Of a DNA stretch of 64,000 nucleotides, positions 59,981-64,000 are shown one piece after another. Source of the stretch: Candidatus Bathyarchaeota archaeon (GTDB lineage: Archaea; Thermoproteota; Bathyarchaeia; Bathyarchaeales; UBA233); contig JANXEP010000068.1 of the NCBI GenBank assembly GCA_025057795.1, forward strand, positions 124,001 to 188,000, given 5' to 3'. Position 1 is the stretch's first letter, and each line of letters starts with the position of its first letter. A program made the translations under genes and the position numbers. Below the pieces are notes generated by a model. That model did no database searches. It saw nothing but the letters and a program-made list of their open reading frames with translations, and was not told the DNA's origin.

Positions 59981-61714
59981 TTGAAAAAGAAAACCGTCCA
60001 TGCGACCTTGACGGTTGCATTGTTAATTCTTTCCTTAAACCTTCTCAGCTTCAGATACGCCAAAGCAGAGGGGGCTGGCGGCGCATACACCATAGAGTGG
60101 GTTAGCCATAAAGTTGAGGTCTTATACAACGGCTACATTTTCATAAATGATACCGTGAAGTTAAGCGGCGCGGTTCCCGCAGAATTTTATATGGGTTTTC
60201 CTTACCAGTATGGCTTTCATGTCCTCCAATGTATAGCCTATAACAATGTGGATCCAAGTCAAAGATACACTGTAACATCCAACGTGCCTTTGGATGGTCG
60301 TTTGGGCTTTTACAGCGTCAAGGTTGAACTCTCTCAGCAAGATTCACCGCAGGTCTTCACGGTTGGGTTTGTACTTTCAAACAGCCTTCTAAGGCAGGAC
60401 GACCAAAACGCAAGCTTTTTTACCCTTGATTTTCCAGCTTACCCAAGTCTTACAAAAACTGCGCTCTCGTGTAACGCCTATATTGTTTTGCCTAAAGGCG
60501 CGGAGTACGTTAACGGCACAATAACTAGTTTTAATTATGCGGAAAATGTTGAACTGCCTGCTTTCGCCTATGAACCAGCAAATGTGACTTTCAGACTGGC
60601 TGGAGAGGATATCCAATTGTTTGTGGTGGAAGGGTTGGAGCGTGAAATCCGCATAGGCGGTGCCGGCGAAATAGAAGGGTCAGACCGATATTATATAAGG
60701 AGTTTATCAACTAGAGACATCGCCTCCGTTAATGTTGTTTTACCACTTAACGCTTCTGCCGTAACGGCTGAGGATGAGTTTGGAAGGAAAGCCAAAACGT
60801 CGCCGTCTTTGGTTGACGCCGAAACAAACCGCTACAAAATAAGCTTGGTTTTGCCCGTGGAAAGCGGCAGAGCCACAATTTTCTTTGTAAAATACACCTT
60901 GCCCAAAGAGGTTTACATGAAGTCCGACGGATCAGGCGTAGAGTTTGCTTTACCAGCATTTAAAAACATGGACTATTACGTGGAAAAAGCCTCCATAACG
61001 TTTATTTTGCCTGAAGGCGCAAGAGTCACAACAGTTAGCCACAACCATTCTGCCCCCATAACATTTGACTTGACAAGAGACGTTTTCCACGAGAAGGCGG
61101 CTTTAAGCGTGCGGGGAATATTTTCCTTAGAAGGCTTCACCGTGAAAATCGCATACCAGTATAACCCTCTATGGCTGTCTTTCCGTCCCACGTTGTGGGT
61201 TTGGACGGTGGCGGTTCTCGGATGCGTCATTATCGCTTTGGTGAAAAGGCCTAAGGTGCCGGTATCTGTTGCTTTGCCCGTTCCCACGGTAGCGGTGAGG
61301 CTTACCCCAGAGATGGTTAAATCCTTCGTAGACTCTTACGAGGAGAAGAGGAAAATAATTTCGGAGATAAAGACCCTTGAGGCTGGAGTGCGCCGCGGCA
61401 GAATTCCAAGGCGAAGGTACAAGGTGCAGAGGAAATCCTTAGAAGTCCGCCTCAATAGTTTGTCCAGAACCTTGGACGATTTGAAGCAAAAATTGCGGGC
61501 GGCTGGCGGTCGATACGCCGACCTGATGAACCAGCTTGATAGGGCTGAGGCTGAAATTGACGATGCTGAAGCAAACATGAGAAGTATTGAAGCCCGCCAT
61601 AGCAAGGGGGAGCTTTCCCTTGAGGCTTACCGCAAACTTTTAGGCGAGTACGAACACAAGAAGGAAAGCGCTGAAGCAAAAATAAGCGGAATCCTTGTGA
61701 GACTCCGTGAATAA
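59981..61714 (+). CDS. Membrane protein resembling ribophorin I, with cytoplasmic coiled coil
   Basis: About 577 residues. N-terminal signal sequence (TVALLILSLNLLSF, ending RYAKAEG), then an extracellular part of about 370 residues with two beta-rich domains. A single membrane helix (LWVWTVAVLGCVIIALV) is followed by a 150-residue cytoplasmic coiled coil (SLEVRLNSLSRTLDDLKQKL). The order of features, the phrase ASITFILPEGARV before the helix, and REIRIGGAGEIEGSDRYYIR in the second domain resemble ribophorin I of the oligosaccharyltransferase, as reported in Asgard archaea. That is a remote, unverified likeness. TTG 59981 is preferred to GTG 59963, as GGAGG precedes it. Confidence 0.7.
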   Translation: MKKKTVHATLTVALLILSLNLLSFRYAKAEGAGGAYTIEWVSHKVEVLYNGYIFINDTVKLSGAVPAEFYMGFPYQYGFHVLQCIAYNNVDPSQRYTVTSNVPLDGRLGFYSVKVELSQQDSPQVFTVGFVLSNSLLRQDDQNASFFTLDFPAYPSLTKTALSCNAYIVLPKGAEYVNGTITSFNYAENVELPAFAYEPANVTFRLAGEDIQLFVVEGLEREIRIGGAGEIEGSDRYYIRSLSTRDIASVNVVLPLNASAVTAEDEFGRKAKTSPSLVDAETNRYKISLVLPVESGRATIFFVKYTLPKEVYMKSDGSGVEFALPAFKNMDYYVEKASITFILPEGARVTTVSHNHSAPITFDLTRDVFHEKAALSVRGIFSLEGFTVKIAYQYNPLWLSFRPTLWVWTVAVLGCVIIALVKRPKVPVSVALPVPTVAVRLTPEMVKSFVDSYEEKRKIISEIKTLEAGVRRGRIPRRRYKVQRKSLEVRLNSLSRTLDDLKQKLRAAGGRYADLMNQLDRAEAEIDDAEANMRSIEARHSKGELSLEAYRKLLGEYEHKKESAEAKISGILVRLRE

Positions 61715-61787
61715 TTGCAAAGGCAAACCTAAAGATTTTTATTTTACAATTCTTCTTGAAGGAAATCTGTTAAGGGAGGAACAATAC

Positions 61788-61970
61788 ATGGTGAAGATAG
61801 TGGTTGACAACCACAAGTGCACCGGATGCGGCACATGTGTGGACACGTGTCCCGTAGGAGTTTACGAGCTAAAAGAAAACAAATCCGTCCCAGTAAAGGT
61901 TGAAGAATGCCTCGTGTGTAGAGCATGCGAAGCTCAATGCCCAGAAGGCGCCATCCAAGTTATCGAGTAA
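61788..61970 (+). CDS. Two-cluster 4Fe-4S ferredoxin
   Basis: A 60-residue ferredoxin. Two cluster motifs: CTGCGTCVDTCP and CLVCRACEAQCP, each Cys-x2-Cys-x2-Cys-x3-Cys-Pro, consistent with two [4Fe-4S] clusters. ATG 61788 follows GGGAGGA. A generic low-potential electron carrier; partner unknown. The longer frame from 61707 reads through upstream promoter sequence and is not used. Confidence 0.92.
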   Translation: MVKIVVDNHKCTGCGTCVDTCPVGVYELKENKSVPVKVEECLVCRACEAQCPEGAIQVIE

Positions 61971-62018
61971 CCCTCCAAATTTTTATATCCTAAAAGCCCC
62001 TTTTCCAAAACGCCTAAT

Positions 62019-63470
62019 TCATCCAGCTGGGAAAACTTTTGAAAAAATTTTCTGAACGTACTCGTTCAACGGCAAACTCTCGCGTTTCGCAAGCCTCTCC
62101 AAGGTTTTGCTTACTCCAGTGGCATACTGTACAGCCTTTTTCGGCCTGTTTGTTATCTGGGGTGGCAGCCCAAATTTTTGAGCGGTTTTCCTTAACACAA
62201 CCTTTCGCAGCATGTCGTTTTTTAGGCATATTTTCAGCCTTAAAGGCAGACTTAAGGCGAATTCAGCCAACTGATATGTTGCGAAGGGCAGGCGAAGTTC
62301 TACATTGTGGAAGTTGCACAGCTTAAAGTCTCTCTCGAAGTTGGTTTCATACAATTTTAGAACGTCGCTTTGCATGGCTTTATGCGCGCTTCTCCCACCA
62401 AGGCGCAAATAGGTGTCGACGTACCGCTTATAACCGCCGAAAAGCTCGTCTGCACCTTGCCCCGCTAGCAGAACCCTAAACCCCAGCTCGGCGGTTTTCT
62501 CCGCAGCCCAATAAACAGGTATCCCTATGCTTGCCTTAACCGCGTCGGCGCACTCCACAGTCCACAAAACTTTTGGGAGGGTTTCCTCCACATCTCTTTC
62601 GCTGTAGGTGTAAACGTGGAGGGGAAGGTTAAGCATTTCAGCAGCCTCTTCTGCATGCTTTGTTTCCCGTTGATTTTCTAGGCTTACATGAACTAGATGC
62701 ACTCTAACACCAGCCCTTTCAGCCAGCCAAGCGGTTAGGCTGCTGTCAAGTCCGCCGGAAAAGGCTACGGCAACCTCCCCCAGCCCTGAAACCTTTTCTA
62801 AGGCGGACTGCCCAAGGAGCCCCTGCAGCTTTTCAACAGCCTCTCTCATGCCGACGCGGCGTACACGATGCCTTTTTAGGGGCTTAACAGGCTTTATTTC
62901 GAAGCCCTTTCGCCTTATTAGGGCTATGTGCCCCGGCGGAAAGGACTGTGCCTCCCTTATCCCAACCTTCCAAAGGATTTTGCGTTCAGAAGCCACGGCG
63001 CATAAATGCTCGTTTTCGCCGTAGTAGAGGGGGTGTAAGCCCAAAGGGTCTCTGCCTACAACAAGCCCTTCAGGCTTGGCTATGGCGAAGGCAAAGCATC
63101 CGTCCACTTCCCCAAAAAAGGTTTCAGCCCTTAACATTTCAGCGCCCTCAAGCATGCCGACGATGGAGTCTAGGCTTAGGAGGCTTGAACGCTTGTAGGC
63201 TCTTCCCTCAAAGACTAGGGCGGCGTTTTCCAGCATGACCGGCTGGGGCTTGTCGTGGGCTAAAATCTTCGAGAATACATGCCCGACCAGCGCTGGCGAC
63301 TTAAACTCTTGAAGCTGAAGCTGCTCCAATGAGGCTTTTATCTCCAAGCGGGTTGACGATGCGAGGCCGAAGGTTTCGGCGCCTCTGGCGGCTAGGGCTT
63401 TAAGCATGGCTTCTGCAGTTTTTGCGGCGGGTTCCCCCCTTCGGTTTAAAACCGCTATCAACACCTTCAT
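62019..63470 (-). CDS. Asparagine-synthetase homologue without glutaminase cysteine
   Basis: A 483-residue protein with AsnB layout. The N-terminal half resembles the Ntn glutaminase domain (residues 1-190, with CFAFAIAKPEGLVVGRDPLGLHPLYY), but begins MKVLIAVLNRRG rather than MCGI, so the Cys2 nucleophile is missing. The C-terminal synthetase domain is intact: PP-loop AFSGGLDSSLT at 236-246, LLAGQGADELFGGY and NRPKKAVQY. It would need ammonia, or it acts on another carboxylate. ATG 63470. An inverted repeat lies just upstream. Confidence 0.82.
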   Translation of the reverse strand: MKVLIAVLNRRGEPAAKTAEAMLKALAARGAETFGLASSTRLEIKASLEQLQLQEFKSPALVGHVFSKILAHDKPQPVMLENAALVFEGRAYKRSSLLSLDSIVGMLEGAEMLRAETFFGEVDGCFAFAIAKPEGLVVGRDPLGLHPLYYGENEHLCAVASERKILWKVGIREAQSFPPGHIALIRRKGFEIKPVKPLKRHRVRRVGMREAVEKLQGLLGQSALEKVSGLGEVAVAFSGGLDSSLTAWLAERAGVRVHLVHVSLENQRETKHAEEAAEMLNLPLHVYTYSERDVEETLPKVLWTVECADAVKASIGIPVYWAAEKTAELGFRVLLAGQGADELFGGYKRYVDTYLRLGGRSAHKAMQSDVLKLYETNFERDFKLCNFHNVELRLPFATYQLAEFALSLPLRLKICLKNDMLRKVVLRKTAQKFGLPPQITNRPKKAVQYATGVSKTLERLAKRESLPLNEYVQKIFSKVFPAG

Positions 63471-63484
63471 GGCTTAAACTTTCG

Positions 63485-63502
63485 CAGACTCCTTTGAGTC
63501 TG
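63485..63502. promoter_or_regulatory. Inverted repeat upstream of the asparagine-synthetase homologue
   Basis: CAGACTC-CTTT-GAGTCTG, perfect 7-bp arms with a 4-base loop, in the 55-base gap between two minus-strand genes. It is 15 bases before the ATG at 63470. On the minus strand it would form a hairpin: either a terminator of the nitroreductase gene or a leader structure, with AGGAG inside, that controls the downstream gene. Confidence 0.45.
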
Positions 63503-63525
63503 AAGCGTTAAGCCCATCGCATGGA

Positions 63526-64000
63526 CTACTTTATGAAGCTAATTACGTCCCTTCTCCTAGGTTTTGCTTCAGGCTCTTCGTCCTTATATCCTAAAGCGAT
63601 TGTGCATATGTGCTCGTATCCTTCAGGAACCCCTAACTCGTCCTTCAATTTCCTGCCTTTTTCCGATGCGAAAATTAGCTCTGTGGATGTCATGATGTGG
63701 GAGCCTAAACCCAGAGATTCAGCTGCCAGCAGAATATTTTCAGCGGCCAGCGCGCAGTCAACTTCGACGAAACGGGCTGTTTTATCTCCAGTAACCAAAA
63801 CAACGGTTGGGGCGCCGCCGAAGGGGTCAAAACTTGGGTCTTTAGCTCTGCTTGCAAAAAATTCTATGCCTGAATTAAGCATGTTCTCCTTCATTATGTT
63901 GACCATTTCATCAAGCACGTTTCGGTTTTGGATAACGGTGAAATACCACCTTTGCTGATTTCTAGCGTTTGGCGCATGCACGGCGCATTCCATTATTTCC
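63526..64000 (-). CDS. Nitroreductase-family protein, N-terminus cut by window end
   Basis: An FMN-dependent oxidoreductase. The visible 155 residues carry HAPNARNQQRWYFTVIQ, FGGAPTVVLV, the family block AAENILLAAESLGLGSHI and GVPEGYEHICTIALGY. The first 20 or so residues of the family (the RRSIRxF motif) are missing, and the frame runs open past 63993 to the edge, reading EIMECAVHAPN. It is therefore truncated by the window, not a short gene. Substrate unknown. Confidence 0.85.
   Translation of the reverse strand, partial: EIMECAVHAPNARNQQRWYFTVIQNRNVLDEMVNIMKENMLNSGIEFFASRAKDPSFDPFGGAPTVVLVTGDKTARFVEVDCALAAENILLAAESLGLGSHIMTSTELIFASEKGRKLKDELGVPEGYEHICTIALGYKDEEPEAKPRRRDVISFIK

Noticed and set aside
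1..64000. tRNA, rRNA, CRISPR or transposase search
   Set aside because: T-loop-like GGTTCGA strings occur only inside genes, and no array of spaced repeats, inverted-repeat element or transposase was seen. By eye, a short or intron-containing tRNA could still be missed.

Overview
The window is archaeal. It encodes the archaeal/eukaryotic replication set (PCNA, RFC large and small subunits, MCM, two GINS subunits, PriS and PriL), RNA polymerase subunits K and P, TFS, aIF2-alpha, ribosomal proteins L44e and S27e, Nop10, the wyosine enzyme Taw1 and a bifunctional FBP aldolase/phosphatase. TATA-like boxes sit about 25 bases before many starts, and GTG and TTG starts are common. The mix, including translin, DUF2095, NrpR and the gins23-mcm and priL-priS-gins15 arrangements, fits a TACK-type archaeon, possibly Bathyarchaeia. 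That placement is inference. No CRISPR array, insertion sequence, prophage or tRNA gene was found.

Layout. 1-5.5 kb: rpoK, a Mut7-C nuclease, pyrC, and the overlapping RNA genes fau-1 and rtcA. 5.6-12.6 kb: a luciferase-family oxidoreductase, a MATE transporter, GMP synthase, small unknowns, a ribbon-helix-helix protein, pyrF and a B3/B4 protein. 12.6-18 kb: an EamA transporter, an HTH regulator, DUF72, a type-4 uracil-DNA glycosylase, a 2-hydroxyacid dehydrogenase and a creatininase-family amidohydrolase. 18-22 kb: a nucleotide-sugar operon (GlmM, a UDP-sugar-dehydrogenase homologue without its catalytic residues, a Gfo/Idh/MocA oxidoreductase). 22-31 kb: tRNA-modification genes, rpoP, a large surface protein, an SHMT homologue, translin with endonuclease V, and an HD hydrolase. 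31-36 kb: rfcS-rfcL divergent from gins23-mcm. 36-44 kb: one long minus-strand run, DUF99, tfs, pcna, priL, priS, gins15, L44e, S27e, aIF2-alpha, nop10, PAC2.

44-51 kb: a deaminase plus adenosylhomocysteinase-type pair that suggests the S-inosylhomocysteine route, and a cation module with two PhoU/TrkA-C proteins beside an SLC41/MgtE transporter. 51-56 kb: the most distinctive stretch. A cysteine-rich HTH regulator is divergent from a 583-residue fusion of two ParB/SerK-like domains with a PLP cysteine-synthase domain, with a duplicated 15-bp palindrome between them. Next come nrpR, with an exact GGAA-N6-TTCC operator before it, and a glutamate-synthase-domain gene behind a related palindrome. 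56-64 kb: FBP aldolase/phosphatase, a glycosyltransferase, DUF2095, a membrane protein resembling ribophorin I, a ferredoxin, an asparagine-synthetase homologue without its glutaminase cysteine, and a nitroreductase cut by the window end.

The strongest leads are the serine-kinase/cysteine-synthase fusion with its operator pair, the readable NrpR circuit, the ribophorin-like protein, and two housekeeping genes (rpoK, nop10) that lack a standard start codon.
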